DNA of 64,000 nt, taken from positions 16,306,001 to 16,370,000 of the forward strand of contig CM060734.1 of assembly GCA_030704615.1 (NCBI GenBank), in the 5' to 3' direction. Positions 53,603-64,000 of the stretch are shown in pieces. The stretch is from Takakia lepidozioides (lineage: Eukaryota; Streptophyta; Takakiopsida; Takakiales; Takakiaceae). Each line of letters begins with the position of its first letter. The first letter of the stretch is position 1. The position numbers and the translations under genes are program-made. The notes beneath the pieces were generated by a model. The model worked only from the letters and a program-made list of their open reading frames with translations, had not been told where the DNA came from and ran no database searches.

Positions 53603-55430
53603 GTTTTCCTACACTGACCGAGAGTTGCGATTCACAACGGAATCCCCGAACCGATAGCCCGTAATTCTCGAAAGGGGATCCACCCCAAACAAACTGAGGT
53701 CAATAAGGGTAGCACTGACCCAAAGACTGCGGGCGATGCATGCAAAGGATGTAGGAATGACATGCACCAAACTTCGCAGACAGCCACACTGAGAGACACC
53801 AACCAGAAAAACTGTTTTATAAGACAAGAAGCCACAAGAAACCGTGCTGTATTTGGATGAAAAACAAACCCTAAACATGACATGAAACCATACATTATGG
53901 AAAGACGGCAACAACCCTGGAGAGCAGTAAACATGAAGACCTCGAATCTAATGAGGTTGTGTTGTGCCAGAAGAGCACAGCACAAACACTGACACTCCGG
54001 CAGACACCTCGCACGAATGTGTGCAACACATGACCATTGCCGACACAACCCTTTATACCGAATGACCCCATTGCGATGGTGACGGCGAAATGCAAACCGT
54101 AGGGTAGGCAGTACAACACACGTGGATGCATATGTGAAGCATAACAATTATTGCGAATTTGCAAGTACTGCTCGAAATTGAACTAGCATTAGATTTCTAC
54201 GGCACTTCCGAATTTGAAAGAATGCAAGAAGGCTGCCATGTATTGGCAGGCGACGAAGTACATCTGACATATATCACAAGTACATGCAACGGATCTACTT
54301 TTTTTCTACCACTTTATTTCTTGGATAATACAAAGACGCCGAAATGGATGAATTCCGTTCGCACACAATGATGACACCCGCATCCAAATACGGTTAACAA
54401 TGTCCAATTTTTATTTTGGTTACATGCCATAGCAACCTTTGTTGCAAACGTCAAACTGGAGAGCTCTAGAGGCAGCAAGGGGAGCCCTTGTTTCCACCGG
54501 AGGAGGAAGAGAAGGAAGTCGTTATACTTCACGAGCACTAGGGACAGGAATAGAGCCAGATATAGAATGAGGATGGAAATAGTAGACGAAGAGGAAAAAG
54601 AGGAAGAAGAGCGCAAAGAGGAAAGTCTGGCGATGGAAGAGCAGGAATCTGGAGAAGAACAACAGCCCACCATACTTCCAAGAACAGGTGAGGAGGAGAC
54701 TGCATCCGAGGGAGAGACGGACGCCGAAGATGATGTTGATGCTGGCCTCACGAAGAACCAGATAGTGGAAAAGCTCCTTATGGAGTGAGTGTGGTATGCA
54801 CTCACCCCGTAAGGGAGTGCATACCAGACCCCATCACATAAATGACCTCCCTCTTCTTTGTAGCTTTTACTTCTGGTTACAGAGGAACCATAGAAATAAA
54901 CATGCCTACAATCTCAACTCTCCAAGGTCAAAAAACAAAACAAGCCGTGACAAGCAAAGGTACATCAACACTTACATCAGAATGTAGAGTTTTACCTTTT
55001 AGCTACACATAAGCTCTGGTAATGGAAAGATGAGGCCAATGAAGGGACCTTAACTCCGAAATTCATGAAGCAACAAACAGGACAGAAACTTTTATCAACC
55101 CTTTAGTGTCTACCTAGCCCATGTTTTTGGGTACCACATGTGTACAAAACCAATGGGGACAGGTTTAGGTAATGAATTTTCTGCCATTGGCATGTCCCAC
55201 GTTGGCAAGTTGTGACAAACGAAGGTACATCAACACATGTACATAAAAATGTAGAGTTTTACCTTTTAGTTTGTATATAAGCTCTGGTGACCGGAAGAAG
55301 AGGCCAGTGAAAGAACCCTCAATTCCCAAGGTCATAAAGTAACAATCGGGAAAGAATCTTATATCAAACTTTTAGTGTTTACCCACCCCTTGTTTTGGGT
55401 AAAACATGTGTACAAAACCAAAGGGGGCAC
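53603..55430. other. Region without confident gene
   Basis: Upstream flank of MULE copy 2. Includes an acidic open frame (54,567-54,788) and two diverged copies of a segment with GTACATCAACAC, TAAGCTCTGGT and TTTAGTGT near 54,959-55,140 and 55,223-55,400. Confidence 0.45.
54567..54788 (+). CDS. Acidic open frame, unknown
   Basis: 73 codons, Glu-rich (EEEKEEEERKEE), ending GLTKNQIVEKLLME. In the same frame an Arg-rich stretch (RRRKRRKSLYFTSTRDRNRA) precedes it from about 54,495. May be the last exon of something; I recognise no domain, and low complexity alone could keep it open. Confidence 0.25.
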   Translation: MRMEIVDEEEKEEEERKEESLAMEEQESGEEQQPTILPRTGEEETASEGETDAEDDVDAGLTKNQIVEKLLME

Positions 55431-55439
55431 TTGGTGGGC

Positions 55440-55690
55440 ACTCATACTCCAGGAGTATGACTTTCAGGTGGTGCATCGACCCGGTCTAGTCAATCGGGAT
55501 GTGGATGGGTTGAGTCGCAATCCATGCACGAGCCAGCATGACGACACTGAAGCTCGGTGGCATAGTGAGACAGACGAGGAGATGGTGCCGGGATGGCACG
55601 TATCTGCATTTCTGTGTATCTTGGCAGCGGAAGGCCAGGTTGGACCTACAACAGGGATGACTGTAGACCGAGTGTCTGAGGATCCTGAGC
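55440..55690 (+). mobile_element. Gypsy RNase H end and connection, fragment
   Basis: WALILQEYDFQVVHRPGLVN, DVDGLSRNPC, EMVPGWHVSAFLCILAAEGQ, close to the piece at 35,500-35,740. It ends at about 55,690, where sequence from the opposite strand of the same family begins. Confidence 0.85.
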
Positions 55691-56033
55691 CCAATCCCAT
55701 TATGGGTAAAGGATACAGCTGTGGTGTATGGGCGTTGAATGAAGCGCGCACCCTGTCACATACCATGCACCTAGCTACGAATTGTTGCACCTCTGTATGC
55801 ATACCACGCCACCAATACTGCCCTTGCGGTAGACTATGAGTGCGTCGCACCCCAAAATTCCCCAACTCCTTATGGGCATGCCGCTTTAACCGTGCCTGAT
55901 GTGTTGGGTGACGCACAATCCTCACTCGACCATTCTCTCACACTCGGAGCAGGTGTGTCCCCTCCCACTTGAACCTCTTGGCTCATTGCATGATCCGATC
56001 CATCTCCTTACCAGTCACAGTGGCTGTCGTGTT
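55691..56033 (-). mobile_element. Gypsy integrase HHCC region, fragment
   Basis: VRHPTHQARLKRHAHKELGN, GVRRTHSLPQGQYWWRGMHT and ARCMVCDRVRASFNA, matching 35,075-35,390 with all zinc ligands preserved. Truncated before the catalytic core. Confidence 0.85.
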
Positions 56034-56039
56034 GCTTTC

Positions 56040-56615
56040 TCAGATTGGCCAGTGTATGAAGGTAGGGAGAGAATCAAAGTGAAATGGGAGTTGGAGGAGC
56101 TTTCCGGTGCTGTATGGCTTTACGAGTGACCCATTATCCAAGGCTGTACAAGCACCCTTTTGGCAATGAGAATGGAGCAGCCTACAGTCTCGCACCAGCT
56201 TGTGCAGGCCCTTAATGTACTCTTTAACAAATTTGGCTGATTGGAAACTCAGAGTAGACAGTAGACCGTTCTCTCTCAGCTCTCTGCCATTTTTGTGTGG
56301 TGAGAGCCCACCACCAACTTGTGCCCAAATTGAAAAGGCCCTTTGGTGTACTCCTTCATGTACACCACAGGTCACTACAAAGCCCAGAAAGTAAGCCATG
56401 CTTAGCTCCCTTTCCCCGATCTCTTCTTTCTGTTTGTTGTGTGAGGGAGGAACCACCATTTGTCTCTCTTTGCACTTGGAGCTCCTAACATGAAGCATAT
56501 ATGATGTCCAAAGTAGTATAGTAGGATAGCTCAACTTTTTCTTCCAATCAGTGACCACATGTTGCTTATTAAGTCGCAATGCAAAGAGACTTTTCAATAC
56601 AAAATTGGTGCCCAT
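56040..56615 (-). CDS. Open frame of 191 codons, unknown
   Basis: No recognised motif. Contains a Lys/Cys-rich segment and FVKEYIKGLHKLVRDCRLLH. It lies between a Gypsy fragment and a MULE fragment, so probably transposon-derived or chance. Confidence 0.2.
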   Translation of the reverse strand: MGTNFVLKSLFALRLNKQHVVTDWKKKLSYPTILLWTSYMLHVRSSKCKERQMVVPPSHNKQKEEIGERELSMAYFLGFVVTCGVHEGVHQRAFSIWAQVGGGLSPHKNGRELRENGLLSTLSFQSAKFVKEYIKGLHKLVRDCRLLHSHCQKGACTALDNGSLVKPYSTGKLLQLPFHFDSLPTFIHWPI

Positions 56616-56653
56616 GGCCAGTGTACATCTTTGGAGGGTGGACAGCCTGAGGC

Positions 56654-57094
56654 CTACACTTTGCTGTATCCAATCGACTTACTGAAGAGCCGATTCACCC
56701 TCAGAGAGCTGACTAAGTTGTCCCCCATCCGGTGAGAGGATGTGCTGCATGTGGCTATTTTTTGTGCAGCTAGCAGCTCAACAGCCTTCGGCCTGGCAGA
56801 TGGCGACCGGTTCACCTCCTCCAAAACGACCTCTTTTGCTGCGATTGTTGCCTCACGAGAGGTCCCGGGAGCGGATTTATGGTTATGTTTGCCGACATGC
56901 ACTGCAGCCCTCGTCATGGTCGGAGGTCCCGTCACGTAGTAGATCTTTGTAGGGCACCTGTCCATGCATGTTGGTGGATGTTTGCAGATTGCACACTGAC
57001 GACAAAAATACGCGCCACTCATCCTAGCTCTCCGCCAAAGAGGCTGGTCCACGGACCCGTTAACTGTCATCACCGCTGGCACTAGAGGTGGCAT
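56654..57094 (-). pseudogene. MULE-type transposase copy 3, N-terminal zinc region
   Basis: CRQCAICKHPPTCMDRCPTK, YYVTGPPTMTRAAVHVGKHN and HKSAPGTSREATIAAKEVVL align with CKFCKLVPSC and HFGFHNHPVSKG of copy 1. Truncated at both ends. Confidence 0.75.
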
Positions 57095-57415
57095 TCACAA
57101 TGCTAGTATTGCGGCACTCCGCACTAACTTTCGCATTCCCATCTCTCATATTCACAAATGCTTTAAAGCTATCCACCTCACGGCACTCCGATCTCTCACA
57201 ACTATTATCACCAACAAGCGGCAACTTGAATCTTCGCCTTCTAGGACTCTTGGGGTACCCAAGGGTACCTTTGATTCCTCATTCATCTCCCCACCTTGGC
57301 TACTTGGTGTCCCCAGGACACTAGATTTTTCATAGGGCCCACCTCCGAGAGGGGGCATTAGCCGCAAGGTGAAGTGGCTCTTAGTTACGCCGGTCTTAAG
57401 ACCAAAGTCTTCTCT
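57095..57415. other. Unassigned spacer
   Basis: Non-coding sequence between MULE copy 3 N-terminal fragment and a Gypsy integrase fragment. Confidence 0.4.
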
Positions 57416-57792
57416 CTACCTCAACGTATCACGATGATGTGCAATGGCAAGGTTCTCGAAAGCCATGGGCATGACTTTCTTGAACAACTCTGCGCACTGA
57501 TCACAGGCACGTGCCCACACGTCCGGATCGTCAAGGTTGAGGACTGGAGCAACCTCTCTATGAATGGCTACAGGCAAATCCGTCTTTGGGCCAAAGAGAA
57601 GGAAATATGGTGAGAAGGATGCAAGTGATGCTTGCTTGCTGAACTTGTAGCCCATGGCTAACCAAGGTAGCTGAAGGTCCCAATCTCCCAGGTGTCCCTT
57701 CTGCAAATCATACTTGTGCAAACCCCTCTTAACCGTCTGCACAACTCTCTCTGCCAAGCCATCGGCCTCAGGATGATCCCGAGAAGTGGTAT
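57416..57792 (-). mobile_element. Gypsy integrase core fragment
   Basis: TTSRDHPEADGLAERVVQTV, MGYKFSKQASLASFSPYFLL and HHRDTLR, close to 34,438-34,810. It ends after HRDTLR within a few bases of where the 34.4-kb copy also ends. Confidence 0.85.
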
Positions 57793-58530
57793 GGGGCAGG
57801 GGGATGACATGAAGAACATTTTGAGTTTTAAGGGAAGTTATGGCTACGATTTCATACATGGAAGTAGATTTCATGGTCAAGGCTCGACGGAGGATAAGTG
57901 CTTTGTGTTCAAAATGTCCCCAATCGGCAACGGGTCAGGTGTACATTTGGTGGACATGATGAACAATGGGGGGGAGTTGGAGAACAGCTGGGTAATGTTC
58001 GACAATGTGAAAAGAATCCACGGGTGGAGCACAATGGGGTGCCATGTCTACCATCCCTCCTACCAAAAGCTAATGACCATCGCAATATGCGAAATGAAAT
58101 CTGAGGACACTCAGTCGCAGGTCCTCATGTGCAGATGAAGAGGGCAGGGAAGAGGACATGGAAGAGGCCTCCGCATTTCAGGGGCTTCGTGGCTGACAAT
58201 GTGAACGCAAATTGGGCGGCAGTGCGCAAGGTCTTTGGAGACGGGTCTCCAATGGAAGGAAGAAAGCGGTTTTGTGGTTTTCATTGGGGCCAAAGCCTCT
58301 CCTGGTACACCAAAACATTCAGGAGGGATTGCAATCCGCTCACCTGTCATTGGCTGCCCAGTGGAGGACGGCCAAAACCGAGCAGGAAGCGGAGATGGCC
58401 TTCATGATAATTAGATCATGGTGGTCATCCTCTGGTGCTGCAAAACTACTTGATATTCCTGCGTTGGAGAGCTAGCTGTCGTGGCGGACATATCGCTACA
58501 AACAGTTGGGGTCGTTTGTAAGGGCGGTAA
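57793..58530 (+). pseudogene. MULE-type transposase copy 3, catalytic core fragment
   Basis: GYDFIHGSRFHGQGS, VFKMSPIGNGSGVHLV, VMFDNVKRIHGWSTMGCHVY, GFVADNVNANWAAVR and CGFHWGQSLSWYTK, then FMIIRSWWSSSGAAKLLDIP. Frameshifts near 58,130 and 58,340 and a stop at 58,471. No SWIM region follows. Confidence 0.82.
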
Positions 58531-61350
58531 GTGTACCTGCAACCATTCATGAACGAATTGTCGAACTTTAGCTCACATGAGCAGATAGATTTTATCCTGT
58601 GAGATGGTTGACGAGCCCTGGGCACGCGCGGCCAGGCCAACGACATACTAGCCTAGTGGGGTCGTGGTAAGTTGCGGTGTAGGTTGGGCTCAATGAACCG
58701 CCTACCCGGCTGCGATTAGTGCAAGGTTTGCAGCAGGTAAGAGGGCCTAAACTATCAATTCTAATATCATACCGGCAAAGAGAAGCTCAGATGCCCCCCT
58801 CTATAGGGCAATTTGTGTGTTCTAGTCTTACGGTTTGTTTACAGTTTTTAGATTTTAAAACGTAACTGCCTTCCAAGTCTTGTTTATTGCTACTTCCTAC
58901 TGCCTAAATCCCCGAGACGCTAATAGCCGGGGTATTCCTTTACCCCTTCAAAAAGCATTTCCCGGATTTAGGGAGGAGGGGAACCGTGTCCCTCTCCCAC
59001 TGCCCCTCCTTCACTGGAGTGCTTGAGTTCAGTTTTTATCCCCTTTCAAACTCACTTTAGCCTTAGGGAGAAGGGCCCATTTTCATGCCCATGCACCAAT
59101 TTAATAAGTTCAAGAAGTTCATTCCTTAATCACCTAAGTACTTCAAGTTCTAACAATTCCAAAAGTTCAAACATGCGTCCTAATTTGCTTAGGGAATTTC
59201 CGCCACCCAGAATATGCAGGAAATAATAGAAAATATCAACTTCAGGAAAAATACCTCCCAATAAAGGATTATGAGGGAAATCCAAAGATGCCAATAGCAC
59301 CCCCATTAGAACAAAGGAACCCCCTGGGAACTCAATGGAGCGCCGGGAACTACCCGGGATCCGCTCCCCGCGGTGGGGAACTGCCGCACCCCCCGTGGAT
59401 GAATGATATTCGTCTCGTCCGGATCTTCTGTCCGTTCATCCGCACGCAAAACACACATGTCGCCAGCCTAGGATCTCCCCAAGGGTGGGGCGAGCCTATT
59501 CCGCCCCCCCACTAATATTAAATAAGCAACCCCCGCGCCTTTCCCTCTGGGAAAATGGTCGTCGTCTACGCCGGGGCTCTGACACGTGTGGCACTGTAGC
59601 CGAAGAACGCAGCAGAGTACTTATGTGCACCCCTTGTCTCTAGCTTGCTCTCTCTAGTACTCTCTGCTTGGAAGTTCGCCCTGTCCCTCTCATGGCTTGC
59701 CGTTTAGGCCTCGCTGAGGGTTCTCTCCTTCACAAAAACCACAATTTTTCTATCTCTCTAGATCTCTCGAATCAACCCTCTAAAGCTTAAAGGGGTCAGC
59801 ATAAATCGCAATAGCACAAGGTTGAGAACAACCCCATTTAATCTAAGTACCCCTCTGTGCCCGCGGGATACAAGTGTCCCCGCCACGTGGCGGGGCGTGG
59901 AGCCTCGCGGTCCAGACAAAGGTGCGGACCGTGGCGACCACCGGTCCGTGGCCTCGGGCCTTTATCCAGCGGTTAAACTCGCAACTTTTGGGCACGAGGC
60001 TTTTCCCTTGCCCGTCCTTTTCTGCACGTACACCTAGGGTCAGCGCACCCCGCCTCTTAGCGCCTAGGCGTGGGTCAGCGGCTGCTCCCCGCGTTCAGTT
60101 CGTTGAATTAGTAACCTCCTGGCGCACCAGCCGGGCCTACCCGTAACCCTGGCAGCCCGTGGGCAGTCTCCCACCAGCCTAAAAACACCATAAACAAAAA
60201 GAACACTCCTTCCCTCCTTTTTATGTTCAAAGTCCCTTAATGGACTTACTAAGGGGGTTAGTATGGCCCTCTCTGGCTTTCCACTAGTTAGTCTAGCTCG
60301 GGTAAAGACCCCTTTAGAGCTTAGATATATGTCCTCACTTGGAAATCATAAAAAATCAACCAAAGCCTTAATGCTTCATTTCACCTGCCATGGTGCCAAG
60401 CCTATGTGGCTATTCATATCATGGGTCTTCCCCAACTTAAATGCGAACAACAAAACACATCATAGTGAATTCGGATTGCAAATCACCTCATCAAGAGGGC
60501 TATTTTTCTGTCAATCACTTCAACTTCAAATCTTAGCTTGGAAAATAACTCAATGCACATGCATGAACAACAAGTGAGTGGAGTGTCAACCTGCTATGTG
60601 GGAGGTGCTTGTGATGCTCTAATGACTCGTGCAATGGTACTCTATGCGGCCCTTCCTTGGTGCTCGTCACTAGGTCCACGCCGGCCTTCCTACTCGTCTC
60701 CAAGTCTCCTTTTCCCCGCACGAGATTGCACAACCTCCTTGATCAAATTCAAAAGGGCCTCAAGGCCAATCAATGGACTAGGCTCCTTGCCTTAATCCTC
60801 TAAAGAAATTCTACACTAGGGAGCTTCAAGCTCCACTCCCTAGGACCTAGGCTTCCTCAAGCCACAAACTAGCAAGCATCTAAACAACAAAGCAAGAGGA
60901 AACTATGCAAATGAACTAGGTCAAGAGCAAGGAGAGCCTTGCTCTTCTTTTATACTATTTTTGGGCCTAATAAACTAATGAGAAATATTCATTAAACTAT
61001 TGTATCCTTGAAGGATCTATAGTTTAATATTCAACATGGATGAAAAGCCTTAGAGGCCTATGAAAGCTGGCTTTTCATCCATCTTTATGGATGACCAGTT
61101 GGCGCGAGGTTTCATTTCATCCATCCAACTCCTCAAGGCGAATTTAGGATTTTTCATCCATCCATGAAGTAAAAACTCAAATAATCGACTCCCGTGAGTG
61201 TCGTCGACTCGATAATTTGGTGCTGTTGCTAATCTGCTCCATAAATCACCAAATTTGGTGACAAACTACAATTATATACCTCGTATCAGCCTGTAAATTC
61301 TTAGGTCCATCGGTGGTAAAATGTGGCTTCTTTCGCCATTCGTCGTAGTT
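58531..61350. other. Region without recognised gene
   Basis: Includes a GC-rich block (59,860-60,170) and AT-rich stretches. Open frames are short and unrelated to anything I know. Checked for rRNA core motifs and found none. Confidence 0.45.
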
Positions 61351-61351
61351 T

Positions 61352-61535
61352 TCCAGGTGGTGCATCGAGCCGGAATTGTCAACCGGGATGTGGATGGATT
61401 GAGTCGCAATCCATGCACAAGTGAGCTTTCTGCTGGTCATCAACCCAGCCTCACCATAAGAGAACAATGATGGTCTGACCGGTCATCACCCCAACCTCAC
61501 CACCGACAACACGCTCTAGGATTGACCGGTGAGCG
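61352..61535 (+). mobile_element. Gypsy remnant: RNase H end joined to leader sequence
   Basis: 61,352-61,420 encodes FQVVHRAGIVNRDVDGLSRN; 61,425-61,535 is the reverse complement of 48,420-48,540. The two segments are not adjacent in an intact element. Confidence 0.7.
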
Positions 61536-64000
61536 GTGCGGGACAACTGGAGGGGACTCCGGACAACCTATGACTCAATGGCAGGGTCAAAGACCCCAGA
61601 GCCACCACTAGGGATTTGATTTCCAAAATACAACAAAATCTTCCAATTTCCAAAATCTTTTGACTTCCAACACCACGCTTTGCCGTTTGAAGTCGTCCTG
61701 ACCTGCTGTCATTCCGATGCAGCCTTTCGCTTTGTTGCGATATTTCATCGTTGTACATGTTGTTTCTTCCAATTGCCAAGATCCTCGCCGTGTGTTCCTA
61801 CTGGACTTGAAAGGCGGGAGAACAGAGAGATCGCAATCTGGGACTTGAACAGTCGTCCTGTAATGTTCGAACATGATTACCTTGCCGTTATTGGTACCGA
61901 ATTGGCAGCCTAATCTGCTGTCGATGCAGCTTCCTACGGTCATCTTGACGCCAGAGCTCCATTCTTTGGTTGTCGCAGACACTGTCTAATTTCCTACGTG
62001 CTTTACCAATGATTTCCAGATAACTAACAAACTATCATCTTTTGGCAGTACAATGTCAAAATCGCTTGTCTTATGATCAAAAACTATCTGAAAAGAAAGT
62101 TGTACCAATATATGCATCTACATTTATGGCGACCAATGGGGAATACTCGTCCCAAATGTAAGAGAATCCAGGATCTCTAGTTCGTAAAACCCCCCTACTA
62201 GGGTATCCCTGATATCCCTTGGAGTCAACGACTCACTTGAGTGACATGAAAAAGATGAAGAATAATTTCCCTTAGGCTCTTCCTCTTTGGAGAGAGTTCA
62301 AGTCTTCCGGGAGAGAGGAGGGAAAATAAAAGCAAAAGCCAATAAACGTTTGAAAACACCCAACTCGCCCTCTTCGGAGAGAGTTGGAGTTCCCAGATAA
62401 AAAATACTTCAAAACCGCCATTCTCCCCCACCGGACTGGGTTTGAATCCCCTAGATGATGTAAGAGAGATATGCGCGGTGCAAATTGATGATTCTACTCT
62501 AAAATAGCCTTGGAAGGACTTTGGTTCTACACTGCTTTGACATGGCTTGCAGGGACCTCTCCTGGATTTGCAAAGCTCATTGTAAATCGCTCAATGTGAA
62601 CTACGACCTCAACTCGAATCCGGAAGGGTCAAATGCTCCTAAATAGGATGCTTCTAGGAGTCCTAATCAGTGGCTCCGGTGTCAACAGAAAAGATTGGAT
62701 ACCCAAGGACCCCTACACATGAAATAGACGCACAATTTCTAACCTAAGGTCCTAACTACCCTCAGGGCTCGAATGGACCTCTCATGGATTTCGTAAAGCT
62801 CATGGTGAAATGCTTGACTTTGAAATGATTGCATATCGTTTGAACCTCAGAGGACCCTACTCTGGAATAGCGCATCATTTATATCTATCTACTGAAAGGA
62901 GGTCACAGGCTCTTCTGGGTTTTCCTGAATCTGACGCCCTTCACTCATGTGAGGGGAGCAGCAATCACTGCTCTACAACTCACCTTTTACCCCCCTCACT
63001 GCTTCTGACTTTTCTCTCTCTACAAGGAATGCTACAGCGGGGTAAGGTGGAAATGACAAAAGGTTTAAGGTTAGAATCCCCATGCGGGAAGTCGCAGTGC
63101 TCCATGTCGGGAGCATCAGTATACTGCAGAATGCTTGATACAGCAAACATTTATTTTTTCTCGAGATATGCTTGAGCAGACATAGATATATTTTGTGCTA
63201 AAAGACAAATGATGATCGACGGTATGCATTGAACAAGAGTGCATATATTAGCCATTCCATTGTTCTTATTCTTAAACCTGTGGTTTTTCACTTGGTGAAG
63301 AAAAAAAAAAAAACTCATAACACGTGATTAGTAACGAAGATATATGAAGTCTTCTACTTGGCAATTGGATGGTCATAGCTTTCATAGCTTATGCCATATC
63401 AAACAAATTCTAATTCTACAACGTGGGTTAGATTACTGCACTCTATGTGCCCCGTATCCCAAGGTCTATCCTTGTGGATTCCAATAACTACCCAAAAATT
63501 CACACTGGAGAACAAATCACCTCTTTAATGCAACTGCGTTGCCCCGCATCCCAAGATCTATCCTTGGAACTCCAAGAAAGGGTGTTCAATAACCTAGTTG
63601 GGTAAGAGCCCTACTGACTTCTTCCCAGTGGAGAAGTTTCATTGGATTATTGCAACTTAGTTGCCCCGCACTCCACTTCATTATGGAGCTCCAATAACCA
63701 ACGAGTCCGTGGATAGGAAATACCAACATTTCCTTCCGACAAACCGGGACGAAATCCTAAAGATCTCTCCCTTAATGGGGGGATAAGTTCATTGGTTAAT
63801 GGAACTCACATGTAGTAGTGCCTGCACCGGACACCGTTTACCAGATTGGAGAACTCCACTCCCCGAAGTGTCTCCAATTGTAATGAGCCATTGTCAAAGA
63901 CTGTCTTGACTAAGTATAGTCAGGGTATGGTCCCATCCAATATGAGTCGAACTTGGCCTTGAACTCCTCGTTCTGACTGTCGAATAATAGTACCAGGTCT
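61536..64000. other. Region without recognised gene; diverged repeats at the right end
   Basis: 63,430-63,700 contains three diverged units of about 110 bp, each with GCACT/AACT...TTGCCCCGCA-CCCAAG and a following CTCCAATAAC-like end. Two GGAGAGAGTT-containing units lie near 62,290 and 62,375. A poly-A run lies at about 63,300. Confidence 0.45.

Noticed and set aside
53632-54147. 171-codon Cys-rich open frame on minus
   Set aside because: No recognisable domain; overlaps another open frame and lies in the flank of MULE copy 2.
59840-60180. rRNA or spacer fragment
   Set aside because: GC-rich, but I could not match any conserved rRNA core motif.

Overview
The window is eukaryotic nuclear DNA: spliceosomal GT-AG introns, dispersed retrotransposons and a plant-type cathepsin B gene. 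I infer a charophyte green alga, and Chara-like is the best guess. The grounds are the plant-type protease, chromodomain Gypsy elements, and a Gypsy element carrying a cytosine-5 DNA methyltransferase, an arrangement I recall being described for charophytes and dinoflagellates. The species is not proven from the sequence.

Layout. (1) 20-20,346, minus strand: one cathepsin B-like protease gene. Seven exons are visible, running from the signal peptide at 20,346 to the catalytic-His exon at 20-133; the last exon lies beyond the left edge. Its sixth intron (134-16,195) is 16 kb long and filled by about a dozen copies of one LINE family. A tRNA-derived SINE sits in another intron and a truncated relative sits among the LINEs. 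(2) 20.4-22.7 kb: a MITE-like foldback and degenerate repeats, with no gene seen. (3) 22,773-~26,880, minus strand: a multi-exon gene of unfamiliar architecture, a ParB/sulfiredoxin-like N-terminus followed by a region shaped like a beta-class N4/N6 DNA methyltransferase with altered catalytic motifs. One of its introns holds six regularly spaced short palindromes. (4) 28,575-32,074: a MULE-type transposase gene with a SWIM zinc finger. (5) 32.5-53.6 kb: three interlocked elements. These are a Gypsy encoding gag, protease, a DNMT3-like C5 methyltransferase, RT, RNase H and integrase (with a PHD-finger tail nearby); a chromodomain Gypsy; and a second MULE. Each is cut in two. All can be rejoined if 36,416-52,630 is treated as an inverted segment with deletions at both ends; the two MULE halves even share the 5-bp target duplication of the chromovirus. 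(6) 55.4-58.5 kb: scrambled Gypsy fragments around a third split MULE. (7) 58.5-64 kb: no recognisable gene apart from a small Gypsy fragment and degenerate repeats.

Only the cathepsin gene, and possibly the ParB/methyltransferase gene, look like host genes. The rest is transposon sequence, nearly all broken by stops, frameshifts, truncation or altered catalytic residues. Several frameshifts fall in homopolymers and could be assembly errors rather than decay.
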